Shown: positions 8,892 through 18,330 of the stretch, one piece after another
Numbering within the stretch: the stretch's first letter is position 1
Layout of the letters: the number at the start of each line of letters is the position of its first letter
DNA from: Lysobacteraceae bacterium
Lineage (GTDB): Bacteria > Pseudomonadota > Gammaproteobacteria > Xanthomonadales > Xanthomonadaceae
NCBI GenBank assembly: GCA_003241895.1
Contig: QBLY01000002.1
Location: 62,001 to 126,000, forward strand
Length of the DNA: 64,000 nucleotides
Direction of reading: 5' to 3'
The notes under the pieces: model-generated
Told to the model about the DNA's origin: nothing
The model's input: the letters and a program-made list of their open reading frames with translations, nothing else
Database searches by the model: none
Translations under genes and position numbers: made by a program

Positions 8892-9431
8892 ATGGACCCC
8901 AACGTCATCCACGCCACCACCATCCTGTCCGTGCGCCGCGGCAACCGCGTCGTGGTGGCCGGGGACGGCCAGGTCACCCTGGGTCATACCGTCATGAAGG
9001 GCAACGCCCGCAAGGTGCGCCGCCTGGCCGACGGCAAAGTGGTGGCTGGGTTCGCCGGGGCCGCCGCCGACGCGTTCACGCTGTTTGAAGTGTTCGAAGC
9101 CAAACTCGCGGCCAACGGCGGCCAGATGCTGCGCGCCGCCGTGGACATGGCCAAGGAATGGCGCACCGACCGCCGGCTGGGCAAGCTCGAAGCCCTGCTG
9201 GCCGTGGCCGACAAGGACATCTCCCTGATCATCTCCGGTACCGGCGACGTCATCGAGCCCGAGGACGGCATCGTGGCGATTGGTTCCGGCGGCCCCTACG
9301 CCCTGGCCGCGGCCCGCGCCCTGATGGCCCATACCGAACTCGATGCCCGCGCCATTGCAGAAGCCTCGCTCAAGGTCGCCGGCGACATCTGCATCTACAC
9401 CAACCACAACATCGTCATCGAGGAACTGTGA
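8892..9431 (+). CDS. hslV: ATP-dependent protease subunit HslV (peptidase)
   Basis: Proteolytic dodecamer of the HslUV (ClpYQ) cytoplasmic protease. The 179-residue length is normal. The N-terminal nucleophile threonine is T9 in [10 protein letters not shown], so an eight-residue propeptide (MDPNVIHA) must be removed, unlike enterobacterial HslV where only Met is cleaved. The [20 protein letters not shown] and [14 protein letters not shown] segments are characteristic. ATG 8892 is chosen over an upstream ATG at 8805 because the propeptide fits and AAGGAA precedes it. The TGA overlaps the hslU ATG by one base (TGATG). Confidence 0.97.
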   Translation: MDPNVIHATTILSVRRGNRVVVAGDGQVTLGHTVMKGNARKVRRLADGKVVAGFAGAAADAFTLFEVFEAKLAANGGQMLRAAVDMAKEWRTDRRLGKLEALLAVADKDISLIISGTGDVIEPEDGIVAIGSGGPYALAAARALMAHTELDARAIAEASLKVAGDICIYTNHNIVIEEL

Positions 9432-10768
9432 TGTCTGAACTCACGCCCCGCGAAATCGTTGGCGAACTCGATCGCTACATCATCGGCCAGAACGACGCCA
9501 AGCGCGCCGTTGCCATCGCCCTGCGCAACCGCTGGCGCCGCATGCAGCTCGAGCCGGCCATGCGCGACGAAGTGATGCCCAAGAACATCCTTATGATCGG
9601 CCCCACCGGCGTGGGAAAAACCGAGATCGCGCGGCGACTGGCCGCGCTCGCCAACGCCCCGTTCGTGAAAGTGGAAGCCACGCGCTTCACCGAAGTGGGC
9701 TACGTCGGCAAGGACGTTGAACAGATCATCCGCGACCTGGCCGACGGCGCCGTCAAGATGTTCCGCGAACAGGCCAAGGTGCGCGTGCGCACCCAGGCCG
9801 AGGAAAACGCCGAGGACCGCATCCTGGACGTGCTGTTGCCCAAGCGGCGCGGCGCCGGCTTCACCCCCGAGGCCAGCAGCGATGGCGACAACGAAACCCG
9901 CAGCAAGCTGCGCCGCCAGCTGCGCGCCGGTGATCTCGACGAGCGCGAGATCGAACTCGAACTCAGCCAGGCCCCGGCCGGCATGGACATCATGACCCCG
10001 CCGGGCATGGAGGAAATGGGCCAGCAGCTGCGTTCGATGTTCCAGAACCTGGGCGGCGCCAAGGCGCAGACGCGCACGCTGGCGGTGAAGGCCGCCCGGC
10101 CGATGCTGGTCGAGGAAGAGGCCGGCAAGCTGGTGAACGAGGACGAGATCCGCGTGCAGGCCATCACCGCCTGCGAACAGAACGGCATCGTCTTCATCGA
10201 CGAGATCGACAAGGTGTGCAAGCGCAAGGACTCCATCGGCGGCGGCGACGTGTCGCGCGAAGGCGTGCAGCGCGACCTGCTGCCGCTGGTCGAGGGCAGC
10301 ACCGTCAGCACCAAGTACGGCGTGGTGCGCACCGACCACATCCTGTTCATCGCCAGCGGCGCCTTCCACTTGGCCAAGCCGTCCGACCTGATCCCCGAGC
10401 TGCAGGGCCGTTTCCCCATCCGCGTCGAATTGACGGCCCTCAGCCAGGGCGACTTCAAGCGCATCCTGACCGAGCCGCGCAATGCCCTGGTGCGCCAGTA
10501 CATGGCGCTGCTGGCCACAGAAGGCGTGAACATCGGTTTCGACGACAGCGCCATCGACCGCCTGGCCGAGATCGCCTTCCTGATCAACGAGCGCCAGGAG
10601 AACATCGGCGCCCGGCGACTGCACACCGTGCTTGAGAAACTGCTCGAGAAGCTCAGCTTCGAGGCCCCCGACAAGGGCGGCCTGTCGCTGATGGTGGACC
10701 GCGAGATGGTGGACGCCCAGTTGGGCGACGCCGTGCAGGACCCGGACCTGAGCCGCTACATCCTCTGA
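9431..10768 (+). CDS. hslU: ATP-dependent protease ATPase subunit HslU
   Basis: AAA+ unfoldase partner of HslV, 445 residues. Walker A is GPTGVGKT at residues 57-64 and Walker B is [10 protein letters not shown]. The GYVGKDVE pore loop and the family-specific I domain between the Walker motifs are present. The sensor-2 region includes [16 protein letters not shown] near the C-terminus, and the protein ends in LSRYIL, the tail that inserts into HslV. Coupled to hslV through TGATG. Confidence 0.98.
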   Translation: MSELTPREIVGELDRYIIGQNDAKRAVAIALRNRWRRMQLEPAMRDEVMPKNILMIGPTGVGKTEIARRLAALANAPFVKVEATRFTEVGYVGKDVEQIIRDLADGAVKMFREQAKVRVRTQAEENAEDRILDVLLPKRRGAGFTPEASSDGDNETRSKLRRQLRAGDLDEREIELELSQAPAGMDIMTPPGMEEMGQQLRSMFQNLGGAKAQTRTLAVKAARPMLVEEEAGKLVNEDEIRVQAITACEQNGIVFIDEIDKVCKRKDSIGGGDVSREGVQRDLLPLVEGSTVSTKYGVVRTDHILFIASGAFHLAKPSDLIPELQGRFPIRVELTALSQGDFKRILTEPRNALVRQYMALLATEGVNIGFDDSAIDRLAEIAFLINERQENIGARRLHTVLEKLLEKLSFEAPDKGGLSLMVDREMVDAQLGDAVQDPDLSRYIL

Positions 10769-10825
10769 GGTCAGGCATGGCTGTCAGGTTTCAGGGTCGC
10801 CGCCGGTCTATGGATGCAGGTCTCG

Positions 10826-11425
10826 ATGGAAACCACGCGTCCCATGCCCACCGCGCTCGCCAGCACCCGTCTTCCGCCGCCGCGCCTCGTGCGTCCGGAT
10901 GAAATAGTGCCGTCCGATCCCTCCCTGGCTGGCGCCGCCAGCCCCCGCATCGAGGACGTGCTGATTGAGCACGGCCCGATGCTGGCCCGCATCGCCGGCA
11001 GCTACGAATCCGAGCCGGCCCGCCGCGACGACCTGCTGCAGGAAATCAGCGTGGCCGTCTGGCGCGCGCTGCCGACCTGGCGCGCAGACGCCTCGCTGCG
11101 CACCTTCGCCGCGCGGGTGGCCCACAACCGCGCCATCGACCACCTGGTCCGCGAGAAGCGCGCCCGCGGCGACGAACTGCACGAAGACCATGTTGACCCC
11201 GACGCCAACCCGGTCCAGCACGCCGTGGCCCACCAGCGCCGCAAAGACCTGCTGGCCGCCGTGCGCGACCTGCCGCTGGGCCAGCGCCAGGTGGTGGTGC
11301 TGGCGCTGGAAGGCTTCTCCCAGCGCGAGATCGGCGACACGCTGAATCTGGAAGAAAACACCGTCGCCCAACGCCTGAGCCGCGCCCGCCGCCAGCTGCA
11401 GTCCGTACTGGCAGGAGAAGCCTGA
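10826..11425 (+). CDS. ECF-type RNA polymerase sigma factor
   Basis: Protein of about 199 residues from ATG 10826, or 203 from ATG 10814; the CAGG 5 bases before 10826 favours that start. Region 2 (RRDDLLQEISVAVWRALPTW then NRAIDHL) binds the polymerase and the -10 element. Region 4 has the helix-turn-helix GFSQREIGDTLNLEENTVAQ. There is no region 1 or 3, as in the extracytoplasmic-function group. Its TGA overlaps the next ATG (TGATG), so it is coupled to a membrane protein that may act as its anti-sigma or sensor. The regulon is unknown. Confidence 0.92.
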   Translation: METTRPMPTALASTRLPPPRLVRPDEIVPSDPSLAGAASPRIEDVLIEHGPMLARIAGSYESEPARRDDLLQEISVAVWRALPTWRADASLRTFAARVAHNRAIDHLVREKRARGDELHEDHVDPDANPVQHAVAHQRRKDLLAAVRDLPLGQRQVVVLALEGFSQREIGDTLNLEENTVAQRLSRARRQLQSVLAGEA

Positions 11426-12015
11426 TGGAAAACAACCAGGAATGGAGTTCGCTGGCCGCGGACTGGCAGCGTCAGGACACGCCGGCGATCGACATCGAAG
11501 CGATCCGCGACGAAGCCGGGAGGCGCAGCCGGGGCTTGCGGCGGGTGATCCGGCTCGAGATCGGGTTCGCGCTGCTGGTCATCGCGCTGTGCGTGGCGAT
11601 TGCCGCCAGCCCGCGCAACGACCTCTTCGACACGCTGCTTTTCAGCGCCATGGCCGTGTTCCTGGTGGCCTACCAAGCGCTGATGGTCTGGATCCGGCGG
11701 CGCGACCTGGCTGAGGCGGGCAATGACGCCCTTTCTCTGGTTGATCGGGAGATCCAACGTGCCAATACCGTGCTGCGCTACTGGCGTTGGGGCCTGTGGG
11801 CCGGACTGCTGCTGTGGCTTTGCCTCTACGGGCTGTTGATGTACGGACTGGCCTCGGACTGGCCGCGCCAGCGCGTGCAGGCACCGATAGCCGGTACCGC
11901 GGTGAATGTTCTGACCTTCCCACTCATCGCCGCCTACGGCTGGTGGCGCTGTTCGCAGGCGCGCGCGCGCCTCGTGCGCTTCGGCGCCCTTCGCGACCAG
12001 CTGCGCGCACCGTAG
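11425..12015 (+). CDS. Membrane protein encoded with the ECF sigma factor, putative anti-sigma
   Basis: Protein of 196 residues with a hydrophilic N-terminal ~45 residues followed by four predicted membrane helices: about residues 46-64, 70-90, 122-143 and 155-173. It is translationally coupled to the sigma factor by TGATG. A short cytoplasmic N-terminus before membrane helices is the layout of a membrane-bound anti-sigma factor, but I see no zinc HxxxCxxC motif, so this role is an inference from context only. Confidence 0.75.
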   Translation: MENNQEWSSLAADWQRQDTPAIDIEAIRDEAGRRSRGLRRVIRLEIGFALLVIALCVAIAASPRNDLFDTLLFSAMAVFLVAYQALMVWIRRRDLAEAGNDALSLVDREIQRANTVLRYWRWGLWAGLLLWLCLYGLLMYGLASDWPRQRVQAPIAGTAVNVLTFPLIAAYGWWRCSQARARLVRFGALRDQLRAP

Positions 12016-12018
12016 AAT
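12013..12018 (+). promoter_or_regulatory. -10 hexamer TAGAAT, 6 bases before the DUF971 ATG
   Basis: TAGAAT then GGCGCC then ATG 12025. The expected transcript start is the A of the ATG, so the mRNA would be leaderless. It overlaps the end of the preceding gene, and no -35 is evident. Confidence 0.45.
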
Positions 12019-12024
12019 GGCGCC

Positions 12025-12378
12025 ATGGCAAACCCGCGCGCCACCGACCTCATCCTGCACCAGGCCTCCCATGTACTCGAAGTCGCCTTCGACGACGGCT
12101 TGAGGTTCCGGCTGCCCTGCGAATACCTGCGGGTGGAATCGCCCAGCGCCGAGGTACAGGGCCACGGGCCGGGCCAGAAAGTGCTGGTAGCCGGCAAGCG
12201 CGGCGTGTCCGTGAAGGCCATCGAGCCAATGGGCAACTACGGCGTGCTGCTGCGCTTCGACGACGGCCACGACACCGGCATCTTCAGCTGGAACCTGCTG
12301 CACCAGCTGGGCCGCGAGTACGACGTCCGCTGGGCCGCCTACCTGGCCGCGCTGGACCAGGCCAGCCTGTCGCGCTGA
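12025..12378 (+). CDS. DUF971 (gamma-butyrobetaine hydroxylase-like N-terminal domain) protein
   Basis: Protein of 117 residues, a stand-alone GBBH-like N-terminal domain. The family pattern shows in [20 protein letters not shown], the [20 protein letters not shown] block and the aromatic ending [11 protein letters not shown]. The bacterial single-domain form lacks the dioxygenase part and has no established enzymatic role; related proteins contain zinc or take part in iron-sulfur handling. It sits just ahead of ubiE, an arrangement I recall from Xanthomonadaceae. There is no ribosome site because a -10 element lies directly before ATG. Confidence 0.92.
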   Translation: MANPRATDLILHQASHVLEVAFDDGLRFRLPCEYLRVESPSAEVQGHGPGQKVLVAGKRGVSVKAIEPMGNYGVLLRFDDGHDTGIFSWNLLHQLGREYDVRWAAYLAALDQASLSR

Positions 12379-12445
12379 CCCCGCAGCCCAGGCCCGCTGC
12401 GCCGGGGCTTCACGCGTCGTCGCTGCCGCCCGGCCCGGTCGGTGC

Positions 12446-12451
12446 GATAAT
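12446..12451 (+). promoter_or_regulatory. Extended -10 (TGC-GATAAT) before ubiE
   Basis: TGC followed by GATAAT is an extended -10 form. It is separated from ATG 12459 by 7 bases (CCCGGCC), giving a transcript with zero or one untranslated base. Confidence 0.45.
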
Positions 12452-12458
12452 CCCGGCC

Positions 12459-13217
12459 ATGGACAAGATCCCCGAACCCGACACCACCCACTTCGGCTTC
12501 CGCGACGTACCGGTGGCCGAGAAGAAGAAGCTGGTCGGCCAGGTGTTCAGCTCGGTCGCGCGACAGTACGACCTGATGAACGACCTGATGTCGCTGGGCA
12601 TCCACCGCGTGTGGAAGCGCTACTTCGTCGGCACCTCGGGCGTGAAGCGCGGCGACCGCGTGCTCGACCTGGCCGGCGGCACCGGCGACATCGCCGCACT
12701 GATGCACGATCGCGTCGGCGAAGCCGGGTCGGTGGTGCTGGGCGACATCAACGCCGCCATGCTGTCGGTGGGCCGCGACCGCCTCACCGACCGCGGCCTG
12801 GTGCGCGGCTTGGAGTACGTGCAGCTCAATGCCGAAGCGCTTCCGTTCCCGGACGCCAGCTTCGACCTGGTCACGATTGCCTTCGGCCTGCGCAACGTCA
12901 CCGAGAAGGCCAACGCCCTGCGCGAAATGCACCGCGTACTCAAGGTCGGCGGCCGCGCGCTGGTGCTGGAGTTCTCGCAGGTGAAGCCCGAGTGGTTCCG
13001 CCCGGTGTACGACTTCCATTCGTTCAAGGTGCTGCCGCGCCTGGGCCAACTGTTTGCCAACGACGCCGACAGCTACCAGTACCTGGCCGAGTCCATCCGC
13101 AAGCACCCGCCGCAGGACGAGCTCAAGGCCATGATGGCCGCCGCCGGCTTCGAGCGCACCGACTACCGCAACCTCAGCGCCGGCATCGTCGCCATCCACT
13201 CCGGCTATCGCGTATAG
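12459..13217 (+). CDS. ubiE: Ubiquinone/menaquinone biosynthesis C-methyltransferase UbiE
   Basis: SAM-dependent C-methylation of the demethoxy-ubiquinol ring, cytoplasmic or membrane-associated. The 252-residue length is typical. The UbiE signature 1 region [18 protein letters not shown], the SAM-binding [12 protein letters not shown] and signature 2 ([15 protein letters not shown]) are all present. The C-terminus [11 protein letters not shown] is the normal family ending. Supplies quinone to the respiratory chain, whose terminal oxidase is encoded further along the window. Confidence 0.97.
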   Translation: MDKIPEPDTTHFGFRDVPVAEKKKLVGQVFSSVARQYDLMNDLMSLGIHRVWKRYFVGTSGVKRGDRVLDLAGGTGDIAALMHDRVGEAGSVVLGDINAAMLSVGRDRLTDRGLVRGLEYVQLNAEALPFPDASFDLVTIAFGLRNVTEKANALREMHRVLKVGGRALVLEFSQVKPEWFRPVYDFHSFKVLPRLGQLFANDADSYQYLAESIRKHPPQDELKAMMAAAGFERTDYRNLSAGIVAIHSGYRV

Positions 13218-13222
13218 CCAGT

Positions 13223-13260
13223 AACGGGATAAGTGAACCTGACCCCGTTCCTGGTTCACC
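13223..13260. repeat. Imperfect palindrome with a CTGACCCC core
   Basis: Two interleaved inverted repeats: AACGGG (13223-13228) with CCCGTT (13244-13249), and GTGAACC (13233-13239) with GGTTCAC (13253-13259). The CTGACCCC core is also found in the 67-bp palindrome at 33.2 kb. It lies 5 bp after the ubiE stop and may be a REP-like element that also ends transcription. Confidence 0.5.
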
Positions 13261-13316
13261 AGCAGTTCGCCCCCTCCCGCGCTAGAATCGGGCTGTCCAT
13301 CTGCCCGGAACCGCCC

Positions 13317-15197
13317 ATGCGCCGCCTTGCCCTGCTGCTTGTCCTGCTGATCGCCGTCCTGCCCGCCCTGGCCCAGGACCGGCGCACCGATGAGCACTCC
13401 TACGCCCAGCCCGACAAGGTGCGCATCAGCGACCTGGGCCTGGACCTGGCCATCAACTTCGACAAGCGCCAGCTGGCGGGCAGCGCCACGCTGACCCTGG
13501 CCTGGGCCGACCCGGCCCAGCGCGACCTGGTGCTCGACACCCGCGACCTGGCCATCAGCGCCGTCGAGGCCCGCAGCGGCAAGCGCAAGTTCCGCGCGGT
13601 GCCCTTCGTGCTGGCCGAGCGCGACGAGCGCTTCGGCAGCAAGCTCACCATCACCCTGCCGCGCCAGTACGACCAGGTGCGCATCACCTACGCCACGTCG
13701 CCCCAGGCCTCGGGCCTGCAGTGGCTCAGCCCGGCCATGACGGCCGGCGGCAAGACGCCCTTCATGTTCAGCCAGTCGCAGGCCATCCACGCCCGCAGCT
13801 GGGTGCCGCTGCAGGACACGCCGTCGGTGCGCTTCACCTACAGCGCCCGCATCAAGACCCCGGCCGACGTGATGGCGCTGATGAGCGCCGACAACGACCC
13901 GGCCGCGCCGCGCGACGGCGACTACAGCTTCACCATGCCGCAGGCCATTCCCTCTTACTTGATGGCGATTGCCGCCGGCGACCTGGTCTTCAAGCCGATC
14001 TCGGCGCGCGCCGGCGTCTGGGCCGAGCCGCGCACGGTGGATCGCGCGGTGAAGGAATTTCAAGACACCGAGAAGATGATCCAGGTGACCGAGCAGCTTT
14101 ACGGCGACTACCGCTGGGGCCGCTACGACCTGCTGATCCTGCCGCCTTCGTTCCCGTTCGGCGGCATGGAAAACCCGCGCCTGAGCTTCATCACGCCCAC
14201 GGTGATCGTCGGCGACGGCTCGCTGGTGTCGCTGATTGCGCACGAGCTGGCGCATTCGTGGTCGGGCAACCTGGTCACCAACGCCAGTTGGAAGGACATG
14301 TGGCTCAACGAAGGCTTCACCAGCTACGTCGAGAACCGCATCGTCGAGGCGCTCTACGGCAAGGAGCGCGCCGACATGGAGTTCGTCAACAGCCGCAACG
14401 GCCTGGCGGCCGAACTGGCCGACCTTCCCGAGGCGCAACAGGTGCTGGTGTTGCCCGCCCGCGGCGGCAGCGACCCAGAGGACGCGCTCAGCGCGGTGGC
14501 CTACGACAAGGGCGCGTGGTTCCTGCAGTTCCTTGAGCAGCGTTTCGGGCGCGAGGCCTTCGATCCGTTCCTGCGCAGCTGGTTCGACACGCATGCCTTC
14601 CAGAGCGTGGACAGCGACCAGTTCGTGGCCTTCCTCAGGACCCACCTGATGGCCGCGCAGCCCGGCGTTGTCACCGACGCCGAACTTGCCGTGTGGCTCA
14701 CCCAGCCCGGCATCCCGGCCTATGCGCCCAAGACCACGTCGCCGCGCTTCGACGCCGTGGACGCCGCACGCGAGTCATGGACCAAGCGCCGCGTTGCCGC
14801 GCGCGACCTCAAGACCGCCAAGTGGACCACGCAGGAATGGGTGTATTTCCTCGAAGGCCTGCCGTCCAAGCTGCCGGCCGATCGCCTCGTGGAACTGGAC
14901 CAGGCCTTCCGCTTCACCGGCACGCCCAACGGCGAGCTGGCGATGCGCTGGTATCCCCTTTGCGTGCGCAGCGAATACTTCGAGGCGCGCCCGGCGATGT
15001 CGCTGTTCCTGCGCAAGATCGGCCGTCGCAAGCTGATCATGCCGACCTACGAGGCGCTGTCGCAAACCGACGAGGGCTTGGCCTACGCCGAACAGATCTT
15101 CGCGATGTCGCGCCCGGGCTACCACCCCATCACCAGTGGGTCGGTGCAGGCGCTGCTGGAAAAAGCCAAGGCCGCCGCCGCGGTGCCGGCGAAGTGA
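13317..15197 (+). CDS. M1 family zinc aminopeptidase (leukotriene A4 hydrolase-like), secreted
   Basis: Protein of 626 residues. A signal peptide ends at ALAQ (residue 20), so it is exported. The M1 core has the substrate motif GGMEN (282-286), zinc motif H309-E310-x-x-H313 in HELAHSW, and third ligand E332 in NEGF. The C-terminal ~150 residues form a helical domain as in LTA4 hydrolase-type aminopeptidases. The start is ATG 13317, 28 bases after a TAGAAT -10 element at 13283. It probably digests peptides in the periplasm. The next gene begins at the second base after its stop. Confidence 0.95.
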   Translation: MRRLALLLVLLIAVLPALAQDRRTDEHSYAQPDKVRISDLGLDLAINFDKRQLAGSATLTLAWADPAQRDLVLDTRDLAISAVEARSGKRKFRAVPFVLAERDERFGSKLTITLPRQYDQVRITYATSPQASGLQWLSPAMTAGGKTPFMFSQSQAIHARSWVPLQDTPSVRFTYSARIKTPADVMALMSADNDPAAPRDGDYSFTMPQAIPSYLMAIAAGDLVFKPISARAGVWAEPRTVDRAVKEFQDTEKMIQVTEQLYGDYRWGRYDLLILPPSFPFGGMENPRLSFITPTVIVGDGSLVSLIAHELAHSWSGNLVTNASWKDMWLNEGFTSYVENRIVEALYGKERADMEFVNSRNGLAAELADLPEAQQVLVLPARGGSDPEDALSAVAYDKGAWFLQFLEQRFGREAFDPFLRSWFDTHAFQSVDSDQFVAFLRTHLMAAQPGVVTDAELAVWLTQPGIPAYAPKTTSPRFDAVDAARESWTKRRVAARDLKTAKWTTQEWVYFLEGLPSKLPADRLVELDQAFRFTGTPNGELAMRWYPLCVRSEYFEARPAMSLFLRKIGRRKLIMPTYEALSQTDEGLAYAEQIFAMSRPGYHPITSGSVQALLEKAKAAAAVPAK

Positions 15198-15198
15198 C

Positions 15199-16158
15199 GT
15201 GAGGGACCGGCGCGGCAAAGGCTCGCGAAAGCTGGTCCTGGTCACCTCGCTGGGTCTGGCGCTGGGTGTGGTCGGCTTTGCCGCGACCGCGCCCGAGAAA
15301 TTGCTTGATGCCGAATACGCGCGCCAACGCTGGCTGGCCGGGGCGGAAGTCACGCAGTTCAACGTGGCCGGCCATCGCTGGTCAGCGTTGGAAGCGGGGC
15401 AGGGCGCCGGCAAGCCCCTGGTGGTTTTGGTGCACGGATTCACCGGCAGCAAGGAAAACTGGCTACCGCTGATGCGTGAGCTGTCCAAGTCCTATCGCGT
15501 GCTTGCGCCCGACCTGCCCGGCTGGGGCGAAAGCGAGCGCCAGCCCGGGAGTGACTACGGCCCGGTGGCGCAGTCCGAGCGACTGGCTACCTTCCTGGGC
15601 GCGCTGCCGGAAAAGCCGGCGCTGCTGGTGGGCCATTCCATGGGCGGGCAGATCGTCGGCCTGATGGCCGCGCGCCATCCCGGCCTGGTGGATCGCATCA
15701 GCCTGATGTCGTCGGCCGGCGTTCGATACCAGGAAAACGCCTTCGCCAACGCCGTGCTTGCTGGGCAAAACCCGTTCCAGGTCACCAGCAAGGCCGAGCT
15801 CAAGCGCTACCTGGGCATCGTGTTCATGGATCCGCCGTTCGTGCCGTGGCCGGCCAACGAAGCGCTGGTGCGCCGCCGCCGCGCCGATGCGCAGTTCGAG
15901 CAGCAGGTGCTGGACGGCATCGGCCGTGGGCCCGATGCCTTCGCGCTGGAGGAGGAGCTGGCCAACATCCGCGCGCACACGCTGCTGCTGTGGTGCCGCG
16001 ACGACCGCGTCATCGACGTCAGCGCCGCTGAAGTATTCCATCGCGGCCTGGCCAGCAGCGCTACCGTGATCCTCGCCGGCTGCGGTCACATGCCGATGAT
16101 GGCGCAGCCGCGCCAAGTGGCCGGGGCCATCGGCGATTTCCTGGACGCGCGCGGCTGA
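15199..16158 (+). CDS. Alpha/beta hydrolase, membrane-anchored or secreted
   Basis: Protein of 319 residues from GTG 15199, one base beyond the stop of the aminopeptidase gene. An N-terminal hydrophobic stretch (about residues 12-27) is a signal anchor. The alpha/beta hydrolase features are the oxyanion strand VLVHGFTGSKENW, nucleophile elbow GHSMGG, an aspartate in WCRDDRVID and the catalytic histidine in GCGHMPM. This resembles lipase or esterase-type hydrolases with the TGSKENW lid start. Substrate unknown. It is followed by a second, unrelated alpha/beta hydrolase after 5 bp, so the three genes are likely co-transcribed. Confidence 0.9.
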   Translation: MRDRRGKGSRKLVLVTSLGLALGVVGFAATAPEKLLDAEYARQRWLAGAEVTQFNVAGHRWSALEAGQGAGKPLVVLVHGFTGSKENWLPLMRELSKSYRVLAPDLPGWGESERQPGSDYGPVAQSERLATFLGALPEKPALLVGHSMGGQIVGLMAARHPGLVDRISLMSSAGVRYQENAFANAVLAGQNPFQVTSKAELKRYLGIVFMDPPFVPWPANEALVRRRRADAQFEQQVLDGIGRGPDAFALEEELANIRAHTLLLWCRDDRVIDVSAAEVFHRGLASSATVILAGCGHMPMMAQPRQVAGAIGDFLDARG

Positions 16159-16163
16159 CGCCC

Positions 16164-17660
16164 ATGCGTCGCGCCCTGTCCGGCGGCATGCATCCGGGCT
16201 GGCGGATCCTGCGTGGGCTGCTGGTGGTGTGGCTGCTGCTGACGATGGGCTTCGTGCTGGTCAGCGCCTTCACCGCGCGCGGGCTGCCGGACCTGCAGCC
16301 CTGGCACCGCTGGGAGTTTCCAAGCGAACCCGACGCCGCCCGCATCAACGAAATGGATTGGCGCGGCTACGAGCGCGCCGAGCAGCGCGTGTTCGACGAA
16401 CTGCAGGCGCATCTGGCCGCCAACCCCACGCCCGGCCGCTATCGCTACCAGGCGGGCAGCACCTTGGGCGCACGCGGCGGCGCCACGGACTGGAATCGCA
16501 GCCAGGTGTTGATGCCCGCCGGCCCCGTGCGCGGCGGCGTGCTGATGCTGCACGGCCTGAGCGACTCGCCCTACAGCCTGCGGCACCTGGCCGAGCGCTA
16601 CACGGCGCAGGGGTTCGTGGTGGTGATCCCGCGCATGTCCGGCCACGGCACGGCGCCTTCGGGCCTGCGCCAGGCCCAGTGGATGGACTGGCTGGCCACG
16701 GCCGAATTGGGCGCACGCGAAGTGCGGGTCCGCACCGGCGCCGGCAAGCCCTTCCACGTGCTGGGCTATTCCAACGGCGCGGCGCTGGCGCTCAAGTACG
16801 CGATGGACCGCGTGGACATCAACGGCGACGAAGGCCTGCCGGCGCCCGACCGGATGGTGATGGTGTCGCCGATGATCGGCATTGGCCGGCTGGCGGCGTT
16901 CGCACGCCTGATGCCGCTGCTGGGCGGCATTCCCTATTTCGAGAAATCGCGCTGGCTGGACGTGCAGCCCGAGTTCAATCCGTTCAAGTACAACTCGTTC
17001 CCGGTTAACGGCGTGCGGCAGTCGTGGCTGCTGACCGGCGTGGTGCAGGCGCAGCTGCTGCAGCTGCGCTCGATCGGCCGCAGCGAGCGGCTGCCGCCGA
17101 TCCTGGCCTTCCAGTCGGTGCTCGACGGCACCGTCAGCACGCCGGCAGTGGTGCGCAACTTGTTTGAACAGCTGCCGGCCAACGGCAGCGAGCTGGTGCT
17201 GTTCGACATCAACCGGCACGGCGTGCTGGCGCCGATGTTCACGCAGTCGGCGCAGGCATTGATCGGTCAGCTGCAGCCCGATGCGTCGCACACCTATCGG
17301 CTGACGGTGGTGGGCAACCTCAACGCCGACACCGCCGCGGTGGGCGAGCGCCGCCTGGACCCGGGGCAGCGGCTGCCGGTACTGCGGCCGCTGGGGCTGG
17401 CCTACCCGTCCAGCGTGTACTCGCTGTCGCACGTGGCGCTGCCGTTCCCGGTGGACGACCCGCTGTACGGCCTGCGGCCACGCATGGACGAGGACTACGG
17501 CATCCGCATCGGCACCCTGGTGCTGCACGGCGAGCGCGGCGCGCTGTCGGTGGCGGCCGAGCAGCTGATGCGCCTGGGCAGCAACCCGTTCTACGGCTAC
17601 CTGGCCGGGCGCGTTGACGAGGCCATTGCCGCGGACCTGCCGCCGCCGGCCGGGCCCTGA
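16164..17660 (+). CDS. Alpha/beta hydrolase with N-terminal membrane anchor
   Basis: Protein of 498 residues. One membrane segment lies near residues 16-36 (LLVVWLLLTMGFVLVSA). The hydrolase core has VLMLHGLSDSPYS, the nucleophile elbow GYSNGA, and a late aspartate/histidine pair in which FDINRHG is the likely histidine site. The nucleophile motif GxSxGA and the long insertion after it separate it from the preceding hydrolase. It looks like a lysophospholipase or carboxylesterase, acting on the outer face of the inner membrane. Substrate inferred only. Last gene of the aminopeptidase-hydrolase run. Confidence 0.85.
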   Translation: MRRALSGGMHPGWRILRGLLVVWLLLTMGFVLVSAFTARGLPDLQPWHRWEFPSEPDAARINEMDWRGYERAEQRVFDELQAHLAANPTPGRYRYQAGSTLGARGGATDWNRSQVLMPAGPVRGGVLMLHGLSDSPYSLRHLAERYTAQGFVVVIPRMSGHGTAPSGLRQAQWMDWLATAELGAREVRVRTGAGKPFHVLGYSNGAALALKYAMDRVDINGDEGLPAPDRMVMVSPMIGIGRLAAFARLMPLLGGIPYFEKSRWLDVQPEFNPFKYNSFPVNGVRQSWLLTGVVQAQLLQLRSIGRSERLPPILAFQSVLDGTVSTPAVVRNLFEQLPANGSELVLFDINRHGVLAPMFTQSAQALIGQLQPDASHTYRLTVVGNLNADTAAVGERRLDPGQRLPVLRPLGLAYPSSVYSLSHVALPFPVDDPLYGLRPRMDEDYGIRIGTLVLHGERGALSVAAEQLMRLGSNPFYGYLAGRVDEAIAADLPPPAGP

Positions 17661-17742
17661 AATTCAACGTTGCACGGCTGGGCCGGGCCTTGCCGGGGCG
17701 GCCGGCGTACCATCGCGGCTTGTCCACGAACCCGAGCCGCCC

Positions 17743-18252
17743 ATGACCGTTTCCCTGCACGCCGCTTCCGTCCCCGTGTTCCAGCAGATGCTGGGCGGGC
17801 TTTCCGATGTGCTGGCCAAGGCCGCCGCCCACGCCGCCGAGCGCAAGATCGACCCGAACGCGTACCTGCAGTTGCGACTGTACCCGGACATGTTCCCGCT
17901 GCTGCGCCAGGTGCAGATCGCATGTGACTTCGCCAAGTCGGTGTCGGCGCGCCTGGCGCAGGCCGAGGTTCCGGCGTGGGAAGACACGGAGGCCAGCTTC
18001 GACGACCTGCAGGCGCGCATCGCCCGCACGAAGGAATTCATCGCGGGCCTGGATGCCGCCGGTTTCGAAGGCGCGGACTCGCGCGAGATCGTGCTGCGCC
18101 CCGGTACGCCGAAGGAAAAGCGCCTCACCGGCCAGGCCTACGTGCTGGCCTACGGCCTGCCGCAGTTCTTCTTCCACGTCACTACCAGCTACGCCCTGCT
18201 GCGCCACGCCGGCATCGAGGTCGGCAAGCGCGACTTCATGGGCCAGTACTGA
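17743..18252 (+). CDS. DUF1993 family protein
   Basis: Protein of 169 residues from ATG 17743. The family pattern includes MTVSLHAASVPVFQQMLGGL at the start, LRLYPDMFPLLRQVQIACDF in the first third, and a final FFFHVTTSYALLRHAGIEVG. The fold is a four-helix DinB-like bundle in family members. The function is unknown. It is a soluble cytoplasmic protein with no signal. Monocistronic; converges on the M20-type gene. Confidence 0.92.
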   Translation: MTVSLHAASVPVFQQMLGGLSDVLAKAAAHAAERKIDPNAYLQLRLYPDMFPLLRQVQIACDFAKSVSARLAQAEVPAWEDTEASFDDLQARIARTKEFIAGLDAAGFEGADSREIVLRPGTPKEKRLTGQAYVLAYGLPQFFFHVTTSYALLRHAGIEVGKRDFMGQY

Positions 18253-18330
18253 CCCATTCGTCGCAGCGCCGGTGGCGGGCGCGCGATGCCCGCCCGCTGG
18301 CGGCCGGCGATGACGGGCCCGATCGGGCGC

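Noticed and set aside
12339-14645. 768-residue open frame on the minus strand opposite ubiE and the aminopeptidase gene
   Set aside because: It has no recognisable domains and runs antisense to two clear genes; long antisense frames are common at this GC content. The same applies to 33309-36425 (plus) and 61083-63659 (minus).
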